DNA of 64,000 nt from Cladocopium goreaui. Its lineage: Eukaryota; Sar; Dinophyceae; Suessiales; Symbiodiniaceae. This document shows positions 1-12,028 of this stretch, one piece after another. The notes under the pieces are model-generated. The model saw only the letters and a list, made by a program, of their open reading frames with translations. It was not told the DNA's origin and ran no database searches. A program made the position numbers and the translations under genes. The stretch lies in contig CAMXCT020006190.1 of the NCBI GenBank assembly GCA_947184155.2, positions 312,058 to 376,057 of the forward strand. The letters are read 5' to 3'. Numbering within the stretch: position 1 is the first letter of the stretch; each line of letters opens with the position of its first letter.

Positions 1-346
1 GTTGCAGCCTTTTGCTAGGACAAATTTATTTTCAGCAAAAAAACATGCGTTTTGCATTTTGAGCGCACATTGACACAAAATTCTTGAATTTGTCCCATCC
101 TTTCCTATCTATGGATGGTTGGCCTGGTGATGCGACTTTTTTCCTGTGGGGCCAACCTTTGAAGATCATCCGCATGTATTCAGCCAAAAAAGGTCCAGCC
201 CCTTGGAATTTATTTTTGACACCTGCGCCTCGGCCTCTTCAAGTCACCTTGTTTGGTTGGTGAAGCTGAACATATGTGGCTGCAGCCTTTTGCTAGGACA
301 AATCTATTTTCAGCAAAAAACATGTGTTTTGCATTTTGGGCGCGCG
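1..346. repeat. Direct repeat pair 278 bp apart
   Basis: TGCAGCCTTTTGCTAGGACA and the following 45 or so bases occur at 3-66 and again at 281-346 with few differences. A shorter related phrase (CAAGGACAAATGTATC) is near 369. Probably a tandem array cut by the window edge. Confidence 0.75.
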
Positions 347-872
347 TTCAGGACAAATGTACCCCTTTGCAAGGACAAATGTATCTTTGGAATTTGTTCC
401 TGGTGTCTAACCTAGGCACATTCAGCATTATAATCATTATAGCACCATTTCCACAGATTTAAATCCTGGTTCCCAACCTTTTAGAGTCATGTAAAGAACC
501 ATACCCCCTCAAATAATCATGGGGCATTTTTTTCCTGGGGTTTGACGTACATATATGTTCCAGTGAACTCCCCCCCATGAACATTACTTTCCTGTGGCCG
601 GACGTTTGCAAAATAATCTTGAAATATTTTTGACATATTTTGAACCAAAATTGTTTTCCTGGGTTCGAAGGGACGCAGGGTTAGTATGTGCAAATTGGAT
701 CAAATCGGTGATTTCAAAATTATTTTTGGGTACTGGACTCCCAGGAAAATAATCTGCATCACCAGATGGGGATTATATATATATATATATATCATAGAAG
801 AGCTCACTCCCACTTGGTCTAAATGAAGTGCTGAAACATCAGCACCGGAAACATTGAAGTCATGTTTGATGA

Positions 873-900
873 GACCGGATGGTACTAATCCCATCCGGTC
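873..900. other. Perfect 10-bp hairpin
   Basis: GACCGGATGG and CCATCCGGTC are separated by 8 bp. A stable stem in AT-rich DNA; no U-run follows and no gene is adjacent. Confidence 0.5.
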
Positions 901-1201
901 GTCGCAGTAATATATCAATATGTATCCCATGAATATTCCAGTAACTAAGATTGATATATCATGATATCTCTACCATAGCCATAAACCATAGTTCAGCATA
1001 GCTAACATCCCACTAATATTATACAATCAGCTTGGCTGTCATCCCTTGCCCAGCTCTGTGATGCCACACACAGGTCTTCAGATCCTTCCGTGCTCGCGCC
1101 GAATCATTCAGTGCCTGCGTCGCGCTGATGTTTGGAAGGGGCCAGCGCTTGTGGCTCCAACCTGGAGCTGGGGACTTATTAAGGATTTCTTGCAGATGCA
1201 T

Positions 1202-1312
1202 GGAGGTTTCCATAAATGGGGGTACCCCAAAATAGATGTTTTTTTAAAGAAAAAAACAGAAATTCCTATGAAAATGGATGATTGGGGGGTACCCCTATTT
1301 TAGGAAACCTCC
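1202..1312. mobile_element. Short inverted-repeat element (GGAGGTTTCC family)
   Basis: GGAGGTTTCC.TAAAT and GGGGTACCCC near the left are mirrored by GGGGTACCCC.ATTTTAGGAAACCTCC at the right. Half-copies of the same tip are visible at about 34729 and 20760. No clear target duplication. Confidence 0.6.
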
Positions 1313-2444
1313 ACATGGGAACATACTAGCAATTGCAGTCAGGGAAAATGCAGCATATATTTCCACAATTCTTTGCATGTAATTTACCAGCTGATCAGAA
1401 TTCAAAGCCGCTCAGGAGATCGAAACTGAGTGTCAACCAAGGACGCAGTGGAGCATGAAGGCCTCCAGTCAGAATTACTTCAGATTTTACCTGCAACTCT
1501 CTCTCTCTCTCTCTCTCTTTTGGGAGCCATCATCCCAGGAAAAAAACATCCAGGCTATTGTACATATATATATATATATAATATAATATATATATATATA
1601 ATATATAGGTATATATATATAGACATATGGGGGTGTCCTAAAAAGGGGAGGGACACCAAATCATCCAAATTTGATCATATTTAGTATTGACACCCATGGT
1701 GACTTGGGGATACCCCAAAGACTGCAGGGAAAATCCTCGGCTTTCCGTTTTAAAGGGGCCGTTATAAACCGTTATATCATATCAAATCGCATGATATCCC
1801 GGGATATCCCAATACAGTATATCAGTATATCCAACTATATCCCGTCTATATAACATTTTTTTGTGTGAACAATCAATCCGTTCCCTGTTTTTGCTGGCTA
1901 AATCACCATGCATCACCATGTATAGCTAGATGGTTGACCGGTTGACCCCTGATGATATGTTTGAATGATTGAACCCCCATAGGTATCCACAAATCATCAT
2001 CAGTAAATCATAGTAAAACCATCATCAACAACTTTCATTTGGTACACGTGGGAAGTATATAAATATAACAAGAGGTTAAGGGAGTACCACTAAATCATTG
2101 ACACACTTTTAGTATTGCGAGACATGTTTCTGGTGTTGCACGACCTCATTTTCCAACGCTGCCTTTCGGATTGTATGTCAAGAGCACTGGCACCTACAGT
2201 ATTTCGTTTTGGATTTCTCCCCTACATCATTCTGCAACGATGGATCCTCAGCAAAACCTAGTTGAATCCATCCTAAATCTGACATTCATAGCGAAAACGG
2301 ATGCGTTTTTTGCCCAATTTAGCTAGATGATTTGCAATATTTACTGTACCTACACTATTTACTGTACCTAAAAAAGGATAAAAAAGGTAGTTTCCAAGCA
2401 GCTGTGGCAAATTACATCAAATTACCAAGCCGGCTCAGCGCCGG

Positions 2445-2499
2445 CTAAACGGTATAAACGGTGACCTGTTGGATGCGCTTGCCCTTGGTGTCCACTTTC
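2445..2499 (-). CDS. Candidate terminal exon, minus-strand series
   Basis: On the minus strand TCTCCCGAG precedes it and one frame ends KGKRIQQVTVYTV and a stop. Another frame is open beyond. Short and uncertain. Confidence 0.2.
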
Positions 2500-4060
2500 C
2501 TCGGGAGATGGCGAGATGGCGCGTCCAGGCGGGGGTCCAAAAATGGCGTGGCAGCAAAAAATGGGAATCCAACAAAAACACGTGGACAATGGATGGAAAA
2601 TGGATGAACATATCTAGCACTCACATCGAAAATCATTTGGAGATCATATTTGATACACTATGATTTCGGAATATCTCATGATATCTCATGCAACATGTGG
2701 ATTTCATGAAAGCAACCATGGCCTTTATATAACACCTCTCTTTTGCGGAGCGCCTCTGCCTCGGAGCCTGGTTTTTTTCCACATGGACTCCACCCGTCGA
2801 CTTGATCCAGTGGAATTCCAATGTTCCAACTGCCAGCCCAAATCATCCCATGTCTAGGTTTTTTCCCCTTCAGAAGTCAAAAATCCGCCCCTCAAACCGA
2901 GGGAAAGACATCAAAATCGATCTAAAGACCACCAACATTGATTCATGGATATTAAATGATATTGCAATTAGATACTAATGGATATTAACCTCTATTCATG
3001 GATATTAAATGATACTATTTGGATTCTTAGATTTCGCAGCTTCATTCTGCCCCTTCTTCGTGGCCAATCTACACGACCCGCCCTGGAAATCATCCCAAGC
3101 AGCTTGAACAAGTAGCCTAAATGGTAAACGTTTAGATAACAAACTGGAACATCACCATGCTATTCATGGGTAAATCAACTATTTAACTAGCCATGACTTC
3201 AATAGCAAACTGTTACTTTACCAGAGGTTACATGATGTAATATGTATACTGCATTTATGTATGCATAAATATGTATATATATATATGCAATATATATTAT
3301 ATGAAACATTATGAATTATGAGTCATTATTTAAATTATGAAACTACGGTATATTGGAGTTCCACCCCACCATTTTCAATGCTAGCGGAAGGGAACAAATC
3401 GATCTTCACCGGATTTCCAACAAAAAAATTGAAACCTGTCTTATATTATATGTTTTATCCCATTGTTGGCTGATGGTGGCTGTATACCATGAAATATGGA
3501 TAATTATGGTTATTTTCGTGCACCCTTTTTTTGATAAACTCCCCCAATGTGAGACAAGTTCATAACAACCTACTCAACCAATGTTTACTCTCCAATAGTT
3601 CTACCTGGCAATGAAAAAACACCTGTTGAAACATAAAGTTGTCACATTTGTCCCATTCGAATTCAACATTGGGAATGTCCAATTCCATCTTGAATTCCCA
3701 TGGGCGTAACCACGTTTTCACACAGGTATGGGCCAACAATTAGGCAACAAAGGGAGCAGAAGTCTGGCTGGCTCACTCTGTCAATGGGATAGTGATGTTG
3801 TGAGGTCCAAACCGCAAGAAAACTAGGAATCAGCATCTACCAGCTTGCATTCCCCATCATAATCAGCTTGGTTTATGCTGATTAAATCACAATCAAAAAT
3901 TTCATCAATTGACAAACTGGTTAATTGGTTCATTCTAACCCATCATTGTTTGGTTGCAATTAACTGCAATGGTTTATTGTGGTATAACGTAACCCGCCAA
4001 ATTGAGATAAACTGATATAATAATATATGATACATGTGGTATAACATAACAACATGTAAC

Positions 4061-4138
4061 AAATCCGAGCTGCTCCAGCGTTTCCCAGCGATGACGCCTC
4101 AAGGCCTCGCGGTCGATGTCCGGCTGGACGTGTCGAAC
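4061..4138 (-). CDS. Candidate exon, minus-strand series
   Basis: CGTGGCCAG precedes and GTTACA follows on the minus strand. GC-rich in AT-rich DNA. One open frame reads VRHVQPDIDREALRRHRWET, charged and helical in character; a second frame is also open. Confidence 0.35.
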
Positions 4139-4889
4139 CTGGCCACGACACCATGGAATGAATTCAACATGAACTGCCCAAGAAACATGCACGTGTTGTG
4201 TAGATTTTATGGTAATGTTATGCGAAACACATCTTTTGATGCGTATTTATGATTGTGTTCCATTCTGTACGTTTTTTTTTGATGGTTCAATGGGATGTTT
4301 TTGTATGTTTCTCTAAAATCTTTGTGTGTGTGTACGGGTTTAGACCCTTTTTGGCCTGCAAACATGTGGGTTTGTCACAAACATCGGATTAAGGCAGCAA
4401 AGTCAAGCTGCTTTCAACAATTTTGAAGAACGTGTTTAGCCTGTTTTAGCGTATTTGACCTGACCCTCATTGGCTAATATTTCTAGTATTTCTGCCAAAT
4501 ATTGTGCATTTATCCTCATCCATCCTCCTCATATTGCATAATTACCCCCAGCAAGCAGGCAAAACAATAACATGATCTGAAACAAACCACTAGCATTTCA
4601 AGGGTTGGATCTCTTCCATCGAAGAAGTGGAGTGTAGCCGTGTACTTCCAGTTTTTTGTTTCAAACCTATTGACACACACACACAGACACACAGAGAGAG
4701 AGAGAGAGAGAGATAGATAGATAGCTAGCTAGCTAGGTAGGTAGGTAGATAAATAGATTATATAAATGGGTAGGCTAATTGGACAGATTAATTAGATCGA
4801 TTAATTAGATAGATCAATTAGATAGACTAATGAAATACATCAATTAGAAAGATTAATTAGGTAGATTAACTAGGTAGATCAACCAGATA

Positions 4890-5301
4890 GATTATATATC
4901 TATTTATCTGTTTATCCATCTATCTATCTATCTATCTACCTATCTATCTATCTTATCTTATCTTATCTTTTCTTATCTATCTACCTATCTATCCATCTAT
5001 CCATCTATCTATCTATCCATCCATCCATCGATCTATCTATCTATCTATCCATCCATCGATCTATCGATCTATCGATCTATCGATCTATCGACCTATCGAT
5101 CTATCGATATATCTATCTATCTATCTATCTATCTATCTAATCTATCCATCTATCTATCTATCTACCTATCTATCTATCTATCTATCTATTTATCTCTCTA
5201 TCTATCTATCTATCGATCTATCTATCGATCTATCGATCTATCGATCTATCGATCTATCGATCTATCGATCTATCGATCTATCGATCTATCTATCTATCTA
5301 C

Positions 5302-5332
<31 letters not shown>

Positions 5333-5410
5333 ATCTATCTATCCATCTTATCTATCCATCTATCTATCTATCTGTCTGTCTGTCTGTCTATCTAATCTAT
5401 CTTATCATGT
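4890..5410. repeat. CTAT/CGAT tetranucleotide microsatellite field
   Basis: A long run of CTAT with patches of CCAT, CGAT (CTATCGAT alternation at about 5055-5110 and 5210-5290), CTTT and CTGT. It is preceded by GAGA, GATA and TAGG runs at 4690-4750 and by degenerate GATTAATTAG repeats. Confidence 0.95.
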
Positions 5411-5459
5411 AATTTATCCAATTAATCTATCTAATTTAGTCTATCTAATTAGATAGATG

Positions 5460-7395
5460 GATAGACATTATAGACACGCTCAAACACCATAGATATTCCA
5501 TAAACAGTTGCGAACTCTTCGCACAAACATGCAAAAACATCAGCATGCAACCAAGATCAGTGTGTGGTATAGTTGCTGGTTCTATCCTCTGATGCCCCAC
5601 TACTTGCTGACAATACTAGCAGCATCCCCATTCTTGGTGGGTAAAAGAACCCCACATAAGTATTAACAATTACTTTTTTTGGGTCAGGCAACAACAGAAA
5701 CCAGTTCTTTACACAGTACCAGGGACTGGAAGAACTCAGGAGGGATTATGAGTGTTGGTCCATAAAACACGGGTGATGTACCCTAGAGTCAGCTGACAAT
5801 AATGTAGAAAACCCATGGGTTTCCCTAGGAACATGATCTACAAAATTGTGGATTTTCACATCTATGTTTGTCAGAGGGTAGCCAACAACAGAAAATTAAA
5901 GAGCTTCATCACGGAGATCTCCTCTGCAATTACCTGACCAACTTGGTGCCAGCAAAAACGGATCCCAAATGCAAGATGATGAGGATATTGCATAATATGG
6001 CATTTGACACAGCGTCGAAAATGCGAAGATCAACCAAATTCTCAACCAAAGCAAATGACGACATTCCAAGTTTTGCCCTTTCTTTATCCTTGGCTAAAGT
6101 TTGGCTTGAGTATCAGCAATCCATGGTCAGGGATCCAGCTGATCCAACTGGGCCCAACAAGTGCTGAACCAGGCAACTGTCAACTTGAGGCCATTTTTTG
6201 ATTTGTGAACCTCACGGTAGCGGTGAGGGACAGTCGCCCCAAGATTACTCAAAGCGCATCATTTAACCAATGACTCGCGACGGTTTCGGTCCCAACATCA
6301 GCTTAATATATAATATAATAATATATGCATGTCAATGGGGCTGTTATATCCCAGTGCATCCCATTACATTGCTACTTAGATGGGCTACGGGATTGGGGAC
6401 TCCTGATTAATAGCTGGGTTGACACACCTCTCTCCATCGCCTTCTCGAAGAGTTCAGCTAAGCTAGATGCCAGTTACAGAAACACAACCTGGGTTAACAA
6501 ACCACAACAAATCCCAAGTATAATCCATTGAATGTTAAGTTGACATTATTTTTAGCAGAGCGAATTTATCAACACCCACAGTCCAAAAAATGTTTGGCAA
6601 TACTTTGGGTTAGTCCCTCCCTATGGATAAACATATGCGACCCACCCTATTTAACCATACCCTGCTCAGAAAGCCTCATTTTGTGGTAGTCAGGATATTG
6701 TTTAATGGTTTTAGTTGTTTTTTAATGGTTGAAAAAGTAATGTATATAATGTTTTAAAAGGATGTGCCATGTCCAATCTTACCATCTCACCCCATTGGGA
6801 GGGAGGTTGCCACTGAAAAGAGACATCTCGACCCATTGGCAGGCAGGTTGGTTGTTTTTCTTTATGTATGACAAGCCCTACTGTTGATGGAAGAAATCCT
6901 GCACCACTTTCAAAGGCCTACACTTGAAACCTCGCGCTCCTAATTTAATATTGTTTGAAGACACAGTGATCAAAATGGATTTGTGCGAGTGACGGAAATC
7001 CTGCACCACCTGTTAACATGTCATTCAACATTGAGCTTGGGGGTGCGGGGGTACAAGTTATGCATTAGCAAATGTAAGGTTATAGAGGTGGTGCAGGATT
7101 TCTTCCACCCACCGTAGTTTTTCAATTGGGGGTGACTCTTACCTTTCGTTGGGTGGTTATTAATACGAACTTGACCTAACTAACATGAGTTGATGGCAAT
7201 GTAAGTATCGGTCACCGGGTCAACCTTTTTTATTACTTTAATCATTATTAGCCATTATGAATTATCATTGACCATTCATTAAAACCAGCTATTATTATTA
7301 TTAACCATCAACCATTACTAACCCTTTATTGACCATCATTATTTATCACTGTATATCACTAACATCCGCCCGAAGACAAAAGCCGACAAGCCGAC
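5460..7395. other. AT-rich non-coding stretch
   Basis: No convincing feature. A 99-codon plus-strand frame at 5868-6167 has ordinary composition but no exon borders that I trust. Confidence 0.5.
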
Positions 7396-7498
7396 TTAAG
7401 CCCGTTGCGACCCTCGCCAGGCCACGCCCTGTTGGATCATCAAACGCAACCGGTCACGGTCCAGCTGGAGCTCAGTGTCCAGGGTGCGGATCGACTTC
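7396..7498 (-). CDS. Candidate terminal exon, coiled-coil-like
   Basis: On the minus strand GTCCATCGCCCTGAG precedes it. Only one frame is open, starting KSIRTLDTELQLDRDRLRLM with heptad-like leucines, and it ends in TAA. Confidence 0.35.
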
Positions 7499-8754
7499 CT
7501 CAGGGCGATGGACAAAAATGGCGAGCTTCGAAGAAGGATTTCTCTATAAAACCCTCGGATATTTTGGAGATTTAAGTTGGTAAAACATGGCAAAACCATG
7601 TAAAACCTCTATATGAACAGCTGAGACTCATTGGTTTAGTTACTCTTAAGTGAAAATGTGCAGGAAACCTTTGTGCTTGATGGTAAAAACACTTAAAAAC
7701 CATCGTTTCCGGCTAAGATTTTCCCAACTAAACCGATCCAATGAGAGATTTGTTGTAATACTCGGGGCATATGCGACTGAAATATGGATGCATGGGATTG
7801 CTTTTGAAGAACAAAATGCGGGAACCCACGGCTGTCACATGCGGTAAACTTTATTTTTTACTGGGGGTTCTAGGCACCCCTAAATCGACAAATCATCAAA
7901 CTGATTCGTAGTTGAGCCACCCCTGAAAAATAGCACGATCATTGAGGATCAATATTTCAACTATGTGGCTAACAAAATATCATTGAAAACACCAGCCACG
8001 AGTTTCCAGACAGAGTCACCCATGGCCACCAATGGGGCAAACCTAACCGTAACTAGGGATTGGCAAGCATAAAACCCCAGGAACCAATATAATGTTTAAA
8101 TGGAGAATTAATCTCCACTTAACCATGGAACAACGATGTATTTAAAACCCACAACATGAGGGGGTCATCATGCATATATTGGATTATTGGCTTGCCGAGG
8201 ATTCACCTGTCTAGGCAATTATTGGCCATTCAAACTACCTGAATAAACCGCTTTTAAAGATAATTCCGTAGCCAATTGACCACCATATTGACCCTCATAA
8301 AATGTTCCAAACATTAGTTGATAGGAAAAAAATGACAAATACATGACCATTAGATAATATCATCAACCATGATATTACATAATATTGTTCTATTGTTCAA
8401 GAAAACAATAAACTGTGATTTTCACCATCAGTTACCCTTCAGTAAGCTAGCATAACTGCGGAACATAACCAGAATAGGCAGATCATCTTTAAATCATGTT
8501 CAGTCCACTGTCAAAAAACAATAGCTGCACACACACACATTAATTATATTATATATATATATATATCAGTTTACCAATGGGCAAGTCCATTGAAAATCCC
8601 ATCATGAAATCCCATGAATTTCTTGATGAAACGATCATAGCTACGGAAGAATCTGCGACCCAAGCTGCGCATGGGCCTCGGTCCCATTGTAACGCTTACG
8701 CCCTGGAAGAGCCGTAGAGATCTGATCCTCAACGGCATGGATGGTGAATGGATG

Positions 8755-9090
8755 GTTCATGGTTAGCCATTGTTAATGGTTAAGCCTTTAAAAAATGCTT
8801 AGTAATGGTTTTAGTTACTGGATGTTAATGGTTAGGAAATGGTTATAGTAATGGTTAATAATCCCGTCAGCCAATGGTTAATAATAGTAAATAATGGTTT
8901 GTAATGGTTAGTGTTAGTAATAGATAGTAATAGGGAGAAGAGATTAACATTAAATTGTTAGTTAATGGCTAATAATGTCAATCATGGTTCAGAATGTGTA
9001 ACCATGGTTGATCATTGTAACGGTTCATCTAGGGTTGACCCATACTTTGGTGGGCCATTAGCTACTGTTAACTAGGTAGTAAATGGTTTC
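8755..9090. repeat. Degenerate AATGGTTA repeats
   Basis: GTTAATGGTTA-like units with drift. A complement-type tract (ATTAACCATCAACCATTACT) lies at about 7240-7340, and similar TTATCA runs at 33790-33870. Confidence 0.6.
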
Positions 9091-10027
9091 TAATTGGGAT
9101 TTGTTTTGGTTTGTTAACCCAGATCCCTAACCACGAATCGCATTTTTACCATGGCCCATCCAGGTTGATCGATGGGTACTAGGTGGAATTCAATCCCAAT
9201 CAGTGGTTTTTTAATCCAATGGGGTAAGCCATGTTAAACCAATGGGATATTGAAATAGACGTTTCTCTGGTTATGGGTTTTCGAATCCCAACCAAGGGTG
9301 ATGTTTAAACCCTGATTATGGGGGTTAATGGGTGGAATGTAATGGACAGATAAGGGTGGTAGAATGGGATACATCTCCTAGATTTGCACCATCCAACATA
9401 TTTGAATGTGCATTGTTCTTCTCGACCCAAAACTAAAATTTTACAGGAATCAGAAAGGGTTGGTGAAGGATTGTACTGGGATACAATGGCTATATTATGG
9501 GATATGAATGGGGGATACTGTTGGAACAAAAACCTGAGTCTTATCATTCAAAACTAGTATCTTAATTTATGGATCACCTCCAACAATAAGGCCCATTAAT
9601 GCGAGTTCATGATTATTTAGAAACCCTTGACGTGGCCAAACTGAGATGGGAACATTTATATATATACATATACATATATTCCCAATGTATGGCGACAGAT
9701 TGAAGTACTACTTCTCCAAGGCCTACCCACCTCACGGGAATTTGCTGTTTGGGATCCTTGAAAAGTGGGCCAAGAAAATTGCCGCGATTGGTTCCCAAAG
9801 ATGCGGAAGTCATGACTGATTGGTAAAACATGGGAATGTCACCGACCATACTGGGGATGTAATGGGAACCTCCTGCGCGATGATGAAGAAGTACCCTGCC
9901 AGCTCGTGGCACAAAAGAAACATGCAATACATCTGGATACATAGATATTATTCTATATTTATATCAAATCTTTGGATACGATAGAAGCCACATCCCATGC
10001 TTTCTTGCTACCTAAACGATCTCTCAC

Positions 10028-10129
10028 CAGGAGCACCCAGGGAGGTGAAGCTGGACATCCGAAGCTAACTGCAGCCCAGGCACTGTCTTCCGACAGTACT
10101 TTCCTGCCACGACGAACTGGTTGGTTACC
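10028..10129 (-). CDS. Candidate exon, minus-strand series
   Basis: GGTTTTTCAG precedes and GTGAGA follows, both close to consensus. Two frames are open across 102 nt; one begins GNQPVRRGRKVLSEDSAW. Confidence 0.35.
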
Positions 10130-11940
10130 CTGAAAAACCGCTAACAAATGTGGAAAACCCATGGTTTCCCGAAAGCGATGGACAAATGATGGGTTCTCTG
10201 CATATGTCAGTTTACAGGAGGGCTCCTTTGTGTTGGTATTTTCATCCCTTTGAACACTTTTGGTCAGCTGGATAGTTGAACATGAGAACATGAAACCACC
10301 AACTAGACCGAGAACGAACCTCTTGCAAATTGAAACTGAGCATCTACTGAATTTGCCGATGGACTTCTAAATTAGCATCATTTCAGTTGTGATCCTTGAT
10401 TTCCACTACTAGTTTCGAATCAATAATAACATATGGGAGGGTTCTTAGAATGGAGGATCCCCAAAACGATGGGTTTCAATAATGATTTTGGATGGTTTGG
10501 GGTACCCTCAAATTTGAGGAAACGCCCATGTTGTATCTTCCAGCGCTTGTGATCCTACGCTGATTTCGTCCTCATTGAAGCCTTTCAAGCTTTGTCACTT
10601 GGATTCTACCATGATGAACCGGTGATTCTACCTGGTAATGAAGAATCACCGATATATGATTGTCCAACATCCCATAGAAAGTTAGGATAGTCCATTGCCA
10701 TGTTAAATTGCAGTCAGATTGACAAACCCATCCGACTGGTGATGTGTGATACATCCAATGATAAACCCGCAGCAATGTTCGCAGGAAAGGGCGGTAGGTT
10801 CACTAGTGGGTCCGACTACAATACATTACTCAATATATACTCTATCCAAGATGATTTGAACATAGCTGTGCAGCAAATATCAAGTTCCTCCAACACCGTA
10901 AACAAAAGGAATCCTTTGAAACAGTGGCCACCTGGTCCTTATAGCTGGTTGGCTTCATGTGTTTTATCACAGTGAACAATGGATTGATTTAAGGCTTAAG
11001 GCAAACTCTGCAAAAACCATGGTTTTCTCGATTTTCATACAGTTGTCGCGAGTATCAGAAGTCAAGTCAATCTATTCTGTGAGAAGATGATGCATGAACA
11101 GGGACTGGTTTTTAACCATAAAGGAATAATTATGTAACATCCAGGGATTCTGGTTTCCTTCAGGTTTTCCCTGAAAACAATTTGGGAAAGTGAAGAATCA
11201 CGTGCAGCTGTTGCCACTGCTCAACTGTCAACAGTTTGCTTCCCATAATGTTGCCAATTTGCCTCCGAAATCATCTGAAATCCCGTGATGATATCATAAA
11301 ACAAACACATCTATACATTGACATAATTAGCTAAAGAAACATGATCAAAATGTGTATATATGTGTATATATACATTTCTCAAAGTCTGGCTTGTTCTGAA
11401 AAGTGGGGGATGCGATCGCCTGTACTGCAGTACTCGTGTGTGTATCTGTAAATATTATATATTATATTATTATATATATATGCACATCAAAATTATATGG
11501 CCACGTTCATAGACTCAAACAAACCCCAATCAGGCATGCATTTCGCTTTGCCATGTGCCGTCCAGGGTCTCCACTGCTGCATCGTATCCAGCATGGTGCT
11601 GTCACAGCCGTGCTCTTGCTTTGCGAGATGCGCCGCATGGCTGACCTGATTTTACGTCACGCCCTCCGATTTGACTTCGAAAATCACATATCAATGGATT
11701 GGTTTAAGGGAAAATCTAGAGGAAACCATAAATTTTCCCATGGAATATAGGGTTTTCCTGATCTTTTTCCTTGAAACCAACCCATTGAACATAGGACATC
11801 TTCAATACTTGGTTTTGTGTTTGCATCTTAGTTCTCAGGGTTGTACAATGGAACCGTGCGAAAATTAGCAGCTCACACGACAGTCGGACGTGGCCAGGAA
11901 AGACTTTCATTCTGCCAAACAATAAAATATGCTTTCATAT
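10130..11940. other. AT-rich non-coding stretch
   Basis: Contains an imperfect inverted pair near 10440-10530 (GGATCCCC../..GGGGTACC) and a GC-richer patch at 11540-11680 that is open on both strands. Nothing assignable. Confidence 0.45.
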
Positions 11941-12028
11941 GCTTTCCAAAAAATGTAGCATAGCCCTCAATAGCCCGGTTTGGAGACAGAAAGAAATGGC
12001 TCACATCGCCAAAAGAATCCTCCTCCAT

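Noticed and set aside
5868..6167. 99-codon plus-strand frame
   Set aside because: Ordinary composition, but in AT-rich sequence with a rare-context start, no splice borders and no recognised domain.
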